The translations under genes and the position numbers were made by a program. Positions 24,751-33,915 of a stretch of 64,000 nucleotides of DNA are shown here, in pieces. Under the pieces are notes generated by a model, which had not been told where the DNA came from, did not search any database, and saw only the letters and a program-made list of their open reading frames with translations. The stretch comes from Kribbella sp. CA-293567 (GTDB lineage: Bacteria > Actinomycetota > Actinomycetes > Propionibacteriales > Kribbellaceae): contig NZ_CP114065.1 of NCBI RefSeq assembly GCF_027627575.1, positions 7,440,001-7,504,000 of the forward strand, read 5' to 3'. How positions within the stretch are numbered: position 1 is the first letter of the stretch; every line of letters starts with the position of its first letter.

Positions 24751-27600
24751 CTAGGTCAGTGCTCGGGCCAGCTCACGCCGGCCGGTGATACCCAGCTTCA
24801 CGTAGATGCGGCCCAAGTGGTTCTCGACCGTCTTGGGTGACACGAAGAGCTCGTGGGCGATGTCCCGGTTGGTTCGGCCGCTCACTGCGAGCCCAGCCAC
24901 CCGCCGCTCGCTGGCAGTCAGCGAGTCCTGGCCCGACGAGGTCAGGGTCCGCGGCCGATCTCCCAACGCCTGCAGGGCTTCCGCGGCTCTCTGCCTCACC
25001 ACTGTCGAACCGCAGCTTGCCGCGAGCTCGCCACCTCGGGCCAACGCCTCCCGAGCATCAGTACGCCGGCCGAGAACGCGGTACGCCTCCCCGAGGTCGA
25101 CCAGAGCCTTGGCCAGCTCCAGCCGCGCCGGCGAGCCTTCCAGTACTACGACGGCTTCCTCCAGCGTCGTGACCCGTCGAGCCCCTTGGCCCACGTCGAC
25201 CTTGGCAGTGAGCCGCAGGGCAGCCCCCAAGTCAGACGCGGCTCCCCACCGCCTGGCAAGGTCCAGCTGATCGCTAGCCAGCTCACGGGCCTCCGCGACC
25301 GACTCCTCCGAGCCGAGCCGCAGCAGGGCCCAAGCGGCCGGAGTACGCCAGGGCACTGCTGGTGGGTCGACCTGCGCGGCGGCCATCTCGTCCCGCAAGC
25401 GGTAGGCATGCTCCAAGGCCGCAACCGGATCGTCCTGCTCCAGTGCGATTCGTGCGCGAACCTCGTGCAACCACATCGCCGGGATCACCCGCGGCGTACC
25501 GGCAGTCTGCTCGTCGAAGTCGGCGAGCAGTGCCACCGCCGTGGCGAGGTCGCCGCGATCGAGGGCGGCGTACGCACCGAAGTTCACCGCCGTCACCCGC
25601 AGCGCGATCACCTGGGGCGACAGCTCCTCCGACGCCACGGCAGCCAGGACGGCATCCGCGTCCGCCTCCATCGCGGCGATGTCGCCACAGCGCCAGGCCA
25701 GGAAGTCCTCCACATTGGAGACCATGCAGAACTCGAGCGGCGAGCCGTTGCGGCGGACCCATTCCTGCGCCCGCGCGATCTCTTCCCTGGCCGGCCCGAC
25801 GCCGTCGGCCGCGATCAGCGACATCATCGCGAGCAGCCAGCCGACCAGCGTGTCGGACTGACCGGCCGTGTCCGTGAACAAGGCGCCATTCCGCAACGCC
25901 CGCTCGGCAGTACGCCGTACGTCGGCCGACGGGCTGACCTCGTAGCGCCCGCACTGCGCGAGCAGAGCCAGCAGGGCACGCTCGTCCGGCGTATCGCCCG
26001 GCAGCTCGGCGAATCCCCGCAGGTGTTCCGAGGCCTTCTTCCGCTCGCTCGGCAGGTAGGACCGGATGATCCCGAGCCGCGCCTCCAGCGTCAGGCGCTC
26101 CGGCCCGTTCGGCCAGCCATCGAGCGTCTCCGTCAACTCGGCGACAGCCGCCAGCGGACCGTCCAGTGTGGCCGTCGCGGTCGCCGCGGCACCCAGCAAA
26201 GCAGCACGTCCCTGTACGCCGGTCGCACGCGCCGCGGCCCGTAGGTGTTCCCGCGCGGCCGCGGCGTCGCCGGAACGGAGGAGCGTGTGGCCGAGCTGCG
26301 CCTGAACCCCTGCATCCGTGGGGTTTCCCTCGAAGGCTCGATGCAGATAGCCGGCCGCGGTTCCGGGATCGCCGGCCGCGAGCGACGCCGTCGCCGCACG
26401 CCGGAGAATCTCCGTTGCATTAGGCAACGTTCCCGTCGGCGCGTTGACCAGGTGGGCGGCGATCCGGTCGGCCGACGCATGCTCGGCCGCCAGTACTTCG
26501 GCCGCTCTGGCATGCAGGGCGGCCTTCTCGAACGGCCCGAGCGCCGAGCGCATCGACTCCCGGATCACCGGATGGATGAAGCTGAGCTGATCGGCGCCCG
26601 AGGCAACGATATTCGCCGAGACCAGCGCCTGAACCGCCTTGGGCAGCGTCTCTTCGGGCAACTGCGCGACGGAACCGGCGAGCCAGACATCGGCTCTGGC
26701 GCCGAGGATCGCCAGCGCTCCGGCGAGCTGCAACGCGTCCGGATCGAGCCGGCCGAGCATCGTCCGGGAGACCGTGCTCGAACCGAGCCCGGCGACCGCC
26801 TCCGCCGTCGCCGGGTCGGCGACGGAACGATCCTGCGCCCGCAACTCGTCCAGCAAAGACTCGGCCAGGAAGGGATTCCCGCCGCTGGCGGCGAGGACCG
26901 CATCCACCACGGGCTCAGCCGGGACCGTGCCCCAGGTGCCATTCGGGTCGCCGACGGCAGCCGCCCGGTCGCTGGTCAGGTGGGCGATGCCTTCCCGGCT
27001 CAGCGGGCGCGGCAGCAGTCTCTCCACCTGCCGCGAGACGGACAGCTCGGCCAGCGGGCCGTGCCGGTCCGTCGGCGGCCGAGTGGCGACGATCAGCGCG
27101 ATCGGGAGGTCACCGACCCGCTTGGACAGATAGGAAAGGAACCGCAGCGACGGCAGATCGGACCACTGGGCGTCGTCCACGGTGATCAGCAGAGGCCGCG
27201 GCGAGGCGAGATCGACGGCTACCCACCACAGGGCGTGCATGGTGCGGGCGACCTCGGCGTCCCCGGCGTCGGGGGTCGCCTTGTCCAGCGCTTCCAGGGC
27301 TCGCCCGGACGGACCGGCGAGGATCGCCTCGCGGATCGCACCGGAGTACCGGGAGATGGATCGCTCCACCATCTGGCGAACGACGCTCCAGGCCATCGCG
27401 CTCTCGAGTTCGTCACCGGTCGCCTGCATCCGGACGAAGCCACGCTCCTTGGCCAGCGCCCGGGCCTCGTCGACGAGCCGGGTCTTGCCGATCCCGGCCT
27501 CGCCCTCGATCACGACGACCTTGCCCTCGCCCTCCTTGGCGGCATCGAGCGCCGCCGCGATCCGGCCGAGCTCACCGGGTCGCTCCAGGGTGCTGCTCAT
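24751..27600 (-). CDS. LAL-type LuxR regulator with AAA ATPase domain
   Basis: A 949-residue large ATP-binding LuxR (LAL) regulator. It starts with ERPGELGRIAAALDAA, then Walker A VIEGEAGIGKTRL near 30-42 and Walker B LLITVDDAQWSDL near 137-149. A long helical, TPR-like middle part follows. The C-terminal HTH is a clear LuxR type: LTASERRVAGLAVSG and NRDIAHELFVSPKTVENHLG. LAL proteins are inducer-binding activators of catabolic or antibiotic operons. Its ATG overlaps the TGA of the upstream hydrolase by one base, so the two are coupled, suggesting related functions. Confidence 0.92.
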   Translation of the reverse strand: MSSTLERPGELGRIAAALDAAKEGEGKVVVIEGEAGIGKTRLVDEARALAKERGFVRMQATGDELESAMAWSVVRQMVERSISRYSGAIREAILAGPSGRALEALDKATPDAGDAEVARTMHALWWVAVDLASPRPLLITVDDAQWSDLPSLRFLSYLSKRVGDLPIALIVATRPPTDRHGPLAELSVSRQVERLLPRPLSREGIAHLTSDRAAAVGDPNGTWGTVPAEPVVDAVLAASGGNPFLAESLLDELRAQDRSVADPATAEAVAGLGSSTVSRTMLGRLDPDALQLAGALAILGARADVWLAGSVAQLPEETLPKAVQALVSANIVASGADQLSFIHPVIRESMRSALGPFEKAALHARAAEVLAAEHASADRIAAHLVNAPTGTLPNATEILRRAATASLAAGDPGTAAGYLHRAFEGNPTDAGVQAQLGHTLLRSGDAAAAREHLRAAARATGVQGRAALLGAAATATATLDGPLAAVAELTETLDGWPNGPERLTLEARLGIIRSYLPSERKKASEHLRGFAELPGDTPDERALLALLAQCGRYEVSPSADVRRTAERALRNGALFTDTAGQSDTLVGWLLAMMSLIAADGVGPAREEIARAQEWVRRNGSPLEFCMVSNVEDFLAWRCGDIAAMEADADAVLAAVASEELSPQVIALRVTAVNFGAYAALDRGDLATAVALLADFDEQTAGTPRVIPAMWLHEVRARIALEQDDPVAALEHAYRLRDEMAAAQVDPPAVPWRTPAAWALLRLGSEESVAEARELASDQLDLARRWGAASDLGAALRLTAKVDVGQGARRVTTLEEAVVVLEGSPARLELAKALVDLGEAYRVLGRRTDAREALARGGELAASCGSTVVRQRAAEALQALGDRPRTLTSSGQDSLTASERRVAGLAVSGRTNRDIAHELFVSPKTVENHLGRIYVKLGITGRRELARALT

Positions 27601-28283
27601 CAGGTCCGCTCAGCGCGGGGCAGCGCCGCGACGACCCGGGCCAGCTTGTCCGGATCGCGCAGCGGCGGGCCGTGGCCGAAGAGGGCCAGCGCGGGCCGCA
27701 GCTCGGCCAGCCGGCGCATCGACTCGTAGTTGCGCCGAACGTCCACGGTCAAGAACTTCCACGGCTGCGACACCCGGGGCAGCCGGAAGAAGACGTCTCC
27801 GCACAACAGGGTGCGGTCGGCCTCGCGCCACAACGCGATGTGACCGGGCGAGTGCCCCGGCACGTCGAGCACGGTGAAACTGCCGACGGTGTCGCCCTCG
27901 ACCAGCCCACGGGCGACAGGGTGCGCCGGCGGCATCTTCGAGCGCGACATCAAGGCAGGAATCCGCCCCGGACCGACCACCGGAGTAGCGGTCTCGATCG
28001 CCTCGGCGTCCAGCGCCCCCGTCCACAGCGGCAGACCGAGCGTCTCGCAGACCACATGACTGGAGCCGAAGTGGTCAGGATGCGCGTGCGTCACCACATG
28101 CGCGCCGACCTGACGGCCGCGCAACTGCCGCAGGATCCGTCGCGCGGCGGCCGGCGTACCGGCGTCGACCAGGACGTCGTCGACCAGATACGCGTTGATG
28201 AAATGCGGCGGCCGGCCCAGCAACTGCTCGACACCCTCGGTTAGCCCCCGCACGAGGCGAATCATATACGCGGCGTGTGCCAC
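27600..28283 (-). CDS. Metallo-beta-lactamase-fold hydrolase coupled to LuxR
   Basis: A 227-residue MBL-fold enzyme. The zinc motif is THAHPDHFGSS, followed by VPGHSPGHIALW and TLLCGDVFFRL. An insertion between these, KMPPAHPVARGLVEGD, is typical of short glyoxalase-II-like members. GTG 28283 (VAHAAYMI) is taken as the start because AGGGG lies seven bases upstream; the frame is open further but that part is Arg-rich. It is first in a two-gene operon with the LAL regulator, so it might act on that regulator's signal molecule; this is inference. Confidence 0.82.
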   Translation of the reverse strand: MAHAAYMIRLVRGLTEGVEQLLGRPPHFINAYLVDDVLVDAGTPAAARRILRQLRGRQVGAHVVTHAHPDHFGSSHVVCETLGLPLWTGALDAEAIETATPVVGPGRIPALMSRSKMPPAHPVARGLVEGDTVGSFTVLDVPGHSPGHIALWREADRTLLCGDVFFRLPRVSQPWKFLTVDVRRNYESMRRLAELRPALALFGHGPPLRDPDKLARVVAALPRAERT

Positions 28284-28463
28284 CGATAGCCCCTCGCGGC
28301 GAGTGCAAGAACACTCGACAACTGCCGTGCCGCTCCGGCGCGACCTCAGAGATCTCACGCTCTGTAACGCTTTCAGGATTCGAACGATGAAGGGAGTGGC
28401 AGCTGATCTTGAGGGGGACGGCGCCCGCGCCGTTGAGGCGCATCGCAGCAGGGGGGATCTCGT

Positions 28464-29036
28464 ATGTCCAATTATCCGCAGTACGGCGTGCCGGCTGGAC
28501 CGCCACCATCAGCACCGCCGGAGGTCTGGTGGAAATCTCGGCAGATCATCGGCGGCGTGGCGTTGCTCGTCGGCGCTGCCCTGGGAGGCGCGATCGCCGG
28601 GGGTGGAGCTGATGCAACGGCCGCCGCGACTTCGACGACTGCCGGGAAACCGGCACCGACCGTGACGGTCAGCGTTCCTGCTGACAAGGCGCCGGCCGAA
28701 AGCGCACCGGCCGCGGAAGTGACGGTCACGGCGCCCGCGCCGCCCGCCAGAACCGTCCAGGTGCCGGGCCCGGTCAAGACCGTGACGGCGCCGCCACCCG
28801 GACCGGCCGCCGCGATCGACGAAGACGGCATGTGGCTGGTCGGCACAGACATCAAGCCCGGGACGTATCGCAGTTCCTCAGAAGGCTCCTGCTACTGGGC
28901 CCGGCTGAAGAACACGAACAGCGAACTCGACTCCATCCTCGCCAACGGCAACGGCGGGAACCAGTTGGTCACCGTCAAGAAGACCGACAAGGCGCTCGAG
29001 TCCGCTCGGTGTGCGCCCTGGACGCGAATCAGGTGA
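28464..29036 (+). CDS. Membrane-anchored protein with a C-terminal extracellular domain
   Basis: A 190-residue protein: Pro-rich cytoplasmic start, one transmembrane helix (IIGGVALLVGAALGGAIAGG, about 28-47), a low-complexity Ala/Pro/Thr/Val linker with repeated VTV and APA units, and a globular C-terminal domain from about 120 (DGMWLVGTDIKPGTYRS, then CYWARLKNTNSEL). That terminal domain is common in actinobacterial surface proteins of unknown role; two Cys may form a disulfide. No operon partner. Its last eight bases overlap the end of a decayed EEP gene on the other strand. Confidence 0.65.
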   Translation: MSNYPQYGVPAGPPPSAPPEVWWKSRQIIGGVALLVGAALGGAIAGGGADATAAATSTTAGKPAPTVTVSVPADKAPAESAPAAEVTVTAPAPPARTVQVPGPVKTVTAPPPGPAAAIDEDGMWLVGTDIKPGTYRSSSEGSCYWARLKNTNSELDSILANGNGGNQLVTVKKTDKALESARCAPWTRIR

Positions 29037-29316
29037 GGTCGGCGAGTACGCCGTAGTGGTCGCTGAGCCAGCGGGCGCTCACGGGGGTGGCGCCGATCAG
29101 CTGGGTCGAGCGGATCGGCGCCAGGGTGAGGATGTAGTCGATCCGGCGGCGGTGGTCGGGGTCGCCGAGCAGCTTGGCGACCTCGAGGGCCGCGACCGGG
29201 TTGTCGACCGTCCAGGTGTAGCCGGGTCCGTCGGTGGTTCGCGGCCAGGCGTCGTCGTAGTACCGGGTCAGCCGGGTTGCGGGGCAATCCGAAGTACCGG
29301 ATTTTCCGATCTTTTG
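29029..29316 (-). pseudogene. Remnant C-terminus of an endonuclease/exonuclease/phosphatase (EEP) protein
   Basis: The minus strand from 29290 to 29029 reads RLTRYYDDAWP, TVDNPVAALEVAKLL, DHRRRIDYILTLAP and WLSDHYGVLADLT-stop, matching the C-terminal catalytic part of EEP-superfamily phosphodiesterases (final SDHYG His motif). Upstream the frame meets TGA at 29317-29319 and has no start codon, and the first two thirds of the family are missing. It is therefore a truncated remnant. Its stop lies inside the 3' end of the plus-strand gene. Confidence 0.7.
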
Positions 29317-29532
29317 TCACGGAGAGTCAGGTCGCGGGTCCGGCCGGTAGTGGAATTGCGGCGAGAAGACCCTGCGGGCGCAAGAAGTGCGGGAATTCGG
29401 GGGAATTGTGGAGAAAACTGTAACGGACCTCGGGTTGTGACGATAAATGGTTGAGCGGTCCTGGTCTTGAGGGGGGCAAGTGGACGCTCCGGCGCTTCTT
29501 CGGGATCGCCGGTGAAAGTGGAGGGGGCCCCA

Positions 29533-29566
29533 GCAGGTGCTCGCCCGGGGCGGGGTGAGCACCTGC
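29533..29566 (-). terminator. Terminator of the sugar ABC operon
   Basis: GCAGGTGCTC pairs with GAGCACCTGC (10 pairs, 14-base loop), 21 bases beyond the last permease stop. No T tract. The A/T-richer stretch from 29300 to 29530 contains nothing else I can identify. Confidence 0.6.
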
Positions 29567-29586
29567 AGAGGGGATTCCCAGGGCGG

Positions 29587-30498
29587 TCAGCCCTTGATGC
29601 CCACGCTCGCCATTCCTTCGACGAAGCGCTTCTGGGCGAAGACGAACATCACGATCATCGGCAACGTGGCCAGCGCCGTACCGGCCATCAGGTAGGGCCA
29701 CTGGACCTCGGCCGGGTTCTGGGCGAAGATCGCCAGCCCCAGTTGCAGCGGCCGCATCTCGTCCGACGTGGTGATCATCAGGGGCCAGAGGAAGGCGTTC
29801 CAGGCAGCCTCGATCTGGAACACGCAGATCGTGATCAGGGCCGGCTTGACCAGCGGCGTCATGATCCGCCAGAAGATGCCGAACTCACCGAGACCGTCGA
29901 CCCTGGCCGCCTGCGCCAGCTCGCTCGGGATCGAGACGTAGAACTGCCGGGCCAGGAAGGTGAACAGCGGCGCGGCGCCGAGCGGGATGATCAGGCCCCA
30001 CCAGGAGTTGAGCCAGCCGATCCCGCCCTGGCCGAGGATGTTGTTGCCGCCGAACAACGGGATCGACTTCACGATCAGGAACAGCGGCACCAGGATGATC
30101 TGGAACGGCACCAGCAGCAGCAGGATGAAGTAGTTCAGCAGCGCCTTCGAGCCGCGGATCGGCAGCTTGGCCAGCGCGTAGCCGGCCGTCGTACAGACCG
30201 CGAGGGTGAAGGCCGTCTCGCCGACCGCGATGATCAGGCTGTTGCGGAAGTAGCGCAGGAACGGCGCCGTCTGCATCGCCTCGACGAAGTTCTGCCAGCG
30301 CAGTTCGGCCGGCAGCCAGGAGAACTTGGCGATCTCCAGGTCGCTCTTGAACGCGGTCAGCACCATCCAGATGAACGGGGTGATCATCACCAGCGCGCCC
30401 AGCGTCAGCGCGACGTACAGCAGTACCCGGCCGGGCCGCAGCCCCGGCGGCTTCGAGCCGACGATCGGACCGGTCATCGTTGCGCTAGTCATTGACAT
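29587..30498 (-). CDS. Carbohydrate ABC transporter permease, MalG type
   Basis: A 303-residue inner-membrane permease with six predicted helices and the EAA-like cytoplasmic loop ELAQAARVDGLGEFGIFWRI near residue 205, the contact site for the ATPase. The family is the second permease of CUT1 sugar importers. It overlaps the upstream permease by 14 bases and is last in the operon. No ATPase is encoded; actinomycete CUT1 importers commonly share one MsiK-type ATPase encoded elsewhere. Confidence 0.92.
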   Translation of the reverse strand: MSMTSATMTGPIVGSKPPGLRPGRVLLYVALTLGALVMITPFIWMVLTAFKSDLEIAKFSWLPAELRWQNFVEAMQTAPFLRYFRNSLIIAVGETAFTLAVCTTAGYALAKLPIRGSKALLNYFILLLLVPFQIILVPLFLIVKSIPLFGGNNILGQGGIGWLNSWWGLIIPLGAAPLFTFLARQFYVSIPSELAQAARVDGLGEFGIFWRIMTPLVKPALITICVFQIEAAWNAFLWPLMITTSDEMRPLQLGLAIFAQNPAEVQWPYLMAGTALATLPMIVMFVFAQKRFVEGMASVGIKG

Positions 30499-31429
30499 CC
30501 GCCTTCTGGAGCAGGCGTCCGAGGCCGATGAAGACAGCGATCAGGAGCATCAGGATCACCGTCTCGGCGGACGCGAAACCGAGTCGCAGGTCCTGGAACG
30601 CGTTCTGGTAGATGTCGAGCACCAGCACCATGGTCTCGGTCCCGGGCCCGCCGTCGGTCATCACGTAGACGAGGTCGAACACCTGGAAGGTACCGACGAT
30701 CGAGGTGACCAGGACGAAGAACTGCACCGGGCCGAGGGCCGGCCAGGTGACGTTGACGAAGCGCTGCCACCGGTTCGCGCCGTCCAGCGCGGACGACTCC
30801 AGCAGATCGCGGGACACCCCTTGCAGGGCGGCCAGGTAGATGATGATCTTCGTGCCGAGGCCCTGCCAGATGCCGACCACCATCAGCGACGGCAGTGCCG
30901 TGTCGGGATTCGACAGCCACTGGCTCGGCGCGAAACCGAAGAGGCTGAGGAAGCCGTTGGCCAGGCCCGATCCGGGGTTGTAGATCCACAGCCAGATGGT
31001 GGCGATCGCGACGGTCGCGGTCACCGTCGGCACGTAGAAGGCCGTCCGGAAGAAGCCGAGGCCGCGGATCTTCTGGTTCAGGCCCATCGCGATCGCGAGC
31101 GAGATCGCCATCGAGACCGGGATGACCACGACGGCGTACGTGACCGTGTTGAGGAAGGCGGCGCGGAAGTTCTCGTCGCGGAACAGCACCGAGTAGTTCT
31201 CGAAGCCGACCCAGGACCAGGAGTCACCGAAGCTGTAGTCGGTGAAGCTGAGCGCGACCGCGAAGATGATCGGGATCACCAGGAAGATTCCCGAGTGCAG
31301 CAGCGCGGGCGCGAGCAGCAACCAGCCGGTCCGGACCTGACTGCGGATCAGTTTGCGGCCGTCCTTGGCCGGCGGGACACGGCGCGGACCGGCGACGGCG
31401 GGGGTGGGTCGTTCCAGCGTGGCGCTCAT
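30485..31429 (-). CDS. Carbohydrate ABC transporter permease, MalF/UgpA type
   Basis: A 314-residue permease with six helices; the EAA loop appears as DLLESSALDGANRWQRFVNV near residue 213. The N-terminus has a cytoplasmic Arg/Pro-rich lead before the first helix (LLAPALLHSGIFLVIPII). It overlaps the substrate-binding lipoprotein gene by four bases (ATGA) and the next permease by 14, so the three are translationally coupled. The substrate is probably an oligosaccharide. Confidence 0.92.
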   Translation of the reverse strand: MSATLERPTPAVAGPRRVPPAKDGRKLIRSQVRTGWLLLAPALLHSGIFLVIPIIFAVALSFTDYSFGDSWSWVGFENYSVLFRDENFRAAFLNTVTYAVVVIPVSMAISLAIAMGLNQKIRGLGFFRTAFYVPTVTATVAIATIWLWIYNPGSGLANGFLSLFGFAPSQWLSNPDTALPSLMVVGIWQGLGTKIIIYLAALQGVSRDLLESSALDGANRWQRFVNVTWPALGPVQFFVLVTSIVGTFQVFDLVYVMTDGGPGTETMVLVLDIYQNAFQDLRLGFASAETVILMLLIAVFIGLGRLLQKADVND

Positions 31430-32703
31430 CGCGACTGTCCTGACAGGTTGGCCAGCGTCTTGGCGGGATCCTTCTGCCCCAGGACGGCCTGGGTGAGCTG
31501 GGTGTCGAAGTTGCCGCGCATCTCCAGCCAGTTGGCCGATCCGCCCTCGTAGATGGCGAGTTCGAGGCCCTCGGCAACGAATTTGCTGAGCGGGTTCGAC
31601 TGGGCCTGCGGGGACTCGCCCGCGCCCTTGTACGCCGGGATCTTCTTGTTCAGCTTGGCCATCGCGTCCACCGAGGCCGGCTTGGTCAGCGACTGGATGA
31701 AGCTCCAGGCCGCGTCCTTGTGCCGGGCGCGGGAGCCGATCGAGGCCAGGTCGCCGCCGACGAACTGGACCTCCTTGCCGCTGTCGAACCGGAAGAACCG
31801 CAAATCGTCGCAGTTGGCCTTGCCGATGCCCTTCTCGGAGCAGTCGACGGCACCGCCGGTGATGCCCATCGCGGCCTCACCGGTGTAGACCAGCGGCTGC
31901 TGGGCGGCGTTGCGCTGACCGTAGACCTGGACGTTGTTGACCATCGACTTGATCCACTCCAACGTCTCCACTCCCTTGGCGTTGCTGTAGTTCGGCTGCC
32001 CGTCGAGGTAGAGCGGCGTCCCGGTGGAGGCGAGCAGGGTGGTGTAGGTCTGCCGGAAGCTGGTCGGAGCCGCCAGGTCGAACCCACTGCGGGTGATCGT
32101 CCCGTTGGCGTTCCGCTTGGTCAGCTTCTCGGCGGCGACCTTCAGCTCGGCCATGCTCTTCGGCGGCTTGTCCGGATCCAGCCCCGCCTCCCTGAACGCG
32201 CTGACCCGGAGCGCGACCGCCCGGGCGTCGGCGATCACGGGATAGGCGTAGAGCTTGTCCTCGTACGTCGCGGCCGGGACCATCGCCCCGATGCTCTTCT
32301 CCTGGATCACCTCGGGCGTGACGCCGTACGGACCGAGGTCGGCGAACAGCCGTTTCGACGCGAACGTCTGCACCCAGCCGACGCCGGTGACCATCACGTC
32401 GTACGGGATGCCGGCCGCGATCGAGGTGGAGATCTTCTCGTTCAGGTTGCTGTACGTCGCGAAGTCGGGCTCGACCTTCATCTTCGGATAGGTCTGCCGG
32501 AAGTCGGCGACGACCTTGTCGAACTCCTCGCGCCCCTTGTTGCTGGGCGGGAACGACGGGACCAGCACCCGCAACGTCCCGGTCGCCTCGGCCGGGGGCA
32601 CGCCGTCCGTGCTCTTGTCGATCACCCCGTTGCCACAACTACTGGCGGCCAGGCCGAGCACCGCGGCCAGCACCACCAATCCACTCCGGGCACCACGTCT
32701 CAC
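31426..32703 (-). CDS. Extracellular sugar-binding lipoprotein
   Basis: A 425-residue CUT1 solute-binding lipoprotein. The signal peptide ends in a lipobox LAASSC with acylated Cys23. The family-1 binding fold is recognisable from TLRVLVPSFPP, IAAGIPYDVMVTGVGW, and the C-terminal AWSFIQSLTKPASVDAMAKL. GTG 32703 has AAGGAG ahead. It leads the three-gene importer operon. The upstream 200 bases hold the promoter; I found no certain operator there. Ligand class is inferred as a carbohydrate. Confidence 0.9.
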   Translation of the reverse strand: MRRGARSGLVVLAAVLGLAASSCGNGVIDKSTDGVPPAEATGTLRVLVPSFPPSNKGREEFDKVVADFRQTYPKMKVEPDFATYSNLNEKISTSIAAGIPYDVMVTGVGWVQTFASKRLFADLGPYGVTPEVIQEKSIGAMVPAATYEDKLYAYPVIADARAVALRVSAFREAGLDPDKPPKSMAELKVAAEKLTKRNANGTITRSGFDLAAPTSFRQTYTTLLASTGTPLYLDGQPNYSNAKGVETLEWIKSMVNNVQVYGQRNAAQQPLVYTGEAAMGITGGAVDCSEKGIGKANCDDLRFFRFDSGKEVQFVGGDLASIGSRARHKDAAWSFIQSLTKPASVDAMAKLNKKIPAYKGAGESPQAQSNPLSKFVAEGLELAIYEGGSANWLEMRGNFDTQLTQAVLGQKDPAKTLANLSGQSR

Positions 32704-32912
32704 AGGGGAACTCCTTCGCTGCCGAGCGGGGCCCGCGCCCGTCGTGTGACGACCAGACCACCAAGTGCAGCGAAAGTATGAGGAAAGGGCTTTCCCGTCA
32801 AGACCCCAGCGCTCGAATGATCAATTTCGATCAGTTACGGAACAAGGCTGATCAGAGTTCCACGCAGGTACTGCGGGGCTGGCGTAGTACTCGATCTCGC
32901 TGCTGTTGCCGC

Positions 32913-33425
32913 TCACTCACCGCGCTCAGGCCCCTGCCGCTCCTGGCCTGGTTGCGCGCCAACCCGCCTGGAGCCCTGCTCGCCGGTCGCCAATGGGCGG
33001 GCCGAAGACATCGGCGCCGCTCCGCTCACCCCTGCCCGCATGGCTTGCTGCAATTCCGCCGACTGCGCAGGCTGCTGCCCACCAGCTTCCTGCTGCTCAC
33101 CGAACTGCGCGGCCTGCCCGCCCGACTCATGCAGCACTCGGCTTTCCTGCCCCTGCTCGGGCTTCTGCTCAGGCGCGGACTGAACACGCTCCGGCTTCTG
33201 CCTGCCCGGCACCGCCGGTCCATCGGTACTCTGCTGATGCTGCTGATGCTGCTCGGCCTGCTGCGAACGATCCTGGAGGAGTTGTGGCGCCGGCTGAGCC
33301 CACTGCCGCCGGATGGCCTGAATCTGCGCGTACCCCTCTCTGGCAGTCTCTCCACCGACCGTTCGCCGGTCCCGCTCAGATGCGGTCTGGCCGAGTTTGT
33401 CGATCTGCGCGAAGACGGGCCTCAT
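32913..33425 (-). CDS. Gln/Glu-rich C-terminal frame, probably part of the zincin gene
   Basis: A 170-codon frame starting at ATG 33425 inside the HExxH gene but one frame over. It has good codon structure. Extending it upstream past the ATG gives RIAEAMRPVFAQIDKLGQTA, which continues naturally from the STPVY of the zincin frame, whereas the zincin frame itself turns into an Arg/Asp-rich tail and stops. The rest is a low-complexity Gln/Glu/Ala/Pro tail. I therefore read it as the true C-terminus of the zincin protein displaced by a frameshift near 33440. No ribosome binding site supports a separate start. Confidence 0.5.
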   Translation of the reverse strand: MRPVFAQIDKLGQTASERDRRTVGGETAREGYAQIQAIRRQWAQPAPQLLQDRSQQAEQHQQHQQSTDGPAVPGRQKPERVQSAPEQKPEQGQESRVLHESGGQAAQFGEQQEAGGQQPAQSAELQQAMRAGVSGAAPMSSARPLATGEQGSRRVGAQPGQERQGPERGE

Positions 33426-33915
33426 CGCCTCGGCGATCCTGATAGACCGGTGTCGACCTGGCCTCCTTGATCCCCGGCGCGACCTGATCGAGGCCCAGCT
33501 CGTCGATGTAGTCGTTCAACCGTTGCTGGCTGTAGAGCTCGGTGACGCTCTCCTCAAGCTCTCTGACTCCGTCCAGATGGGCGAACGCGTACTGCGCCTG
33601 GGCGAGGTCTCCGCCCTCCGAGGCCAGCATGTGAACGTTCTCGTGGAGAACGATCTTCAGCGCGGACCGATAGCTGCCCAGGTCGGCGGGATCCTGGAGA
33701 TGAACCCGGGAATTGCGGAACATCTCCTGCAGCGGTTCGTCGACCACCCGCGGGTTGTATCGGATCGAGTGATCCCACTCGGCCAGCCCGCCCACCTTGC
33801 TCTGACGGTCGATCTGCCCCAGTTGCCCGCTCCACGACGAGTGGTGTGCACCAGAGAGCTTGACCGCGGCTGCGGCCTGCTGCGCCATCAAGTCCCGGTA
33901 GTTGGTGACCTTCAT
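33376..33915 (-). CDS. HExxH zincin-like protein, frameshifted near its C-terminus
   Basis: A 179-codon frame. Residues about 88-92 (HENVH in LKIVLHENVHMLASEGG) match the HExxH zinc-protease signature, with a plausible third ligand in RELEESVTELYSQQ. The upstream part (VDEPLQEMFRNS) places the helix as in zincins. There is no signal peptide or membrane helix. It is the fourth gene of a tight operon behind three paralogous small genes and overlaps the third by four bases (ATGA). From about residue 160 the frame loses its character, and the missing continuation is found in the neighbouring frame (32913-33425). It could be a peptidase effector or a toxin; no family was recognised. Confidence 0.6.
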   Translation of the reverse strand: MKVTNYRDLMAQQAAAAVKLSGAHHSSWSGQLGQIDRQSKVGGLAEWDHSIRYNPRVVDEPLQEMFRNSRVHLQDPADLGSYRSALKIVLHENVHMLASEGGDLAQAQYAFAHLDGVRELEESVTELYSQQRLNDYIDELGLDQVAPGIKEARSTPVYQDRRGDEARLRADRQTRPDRI

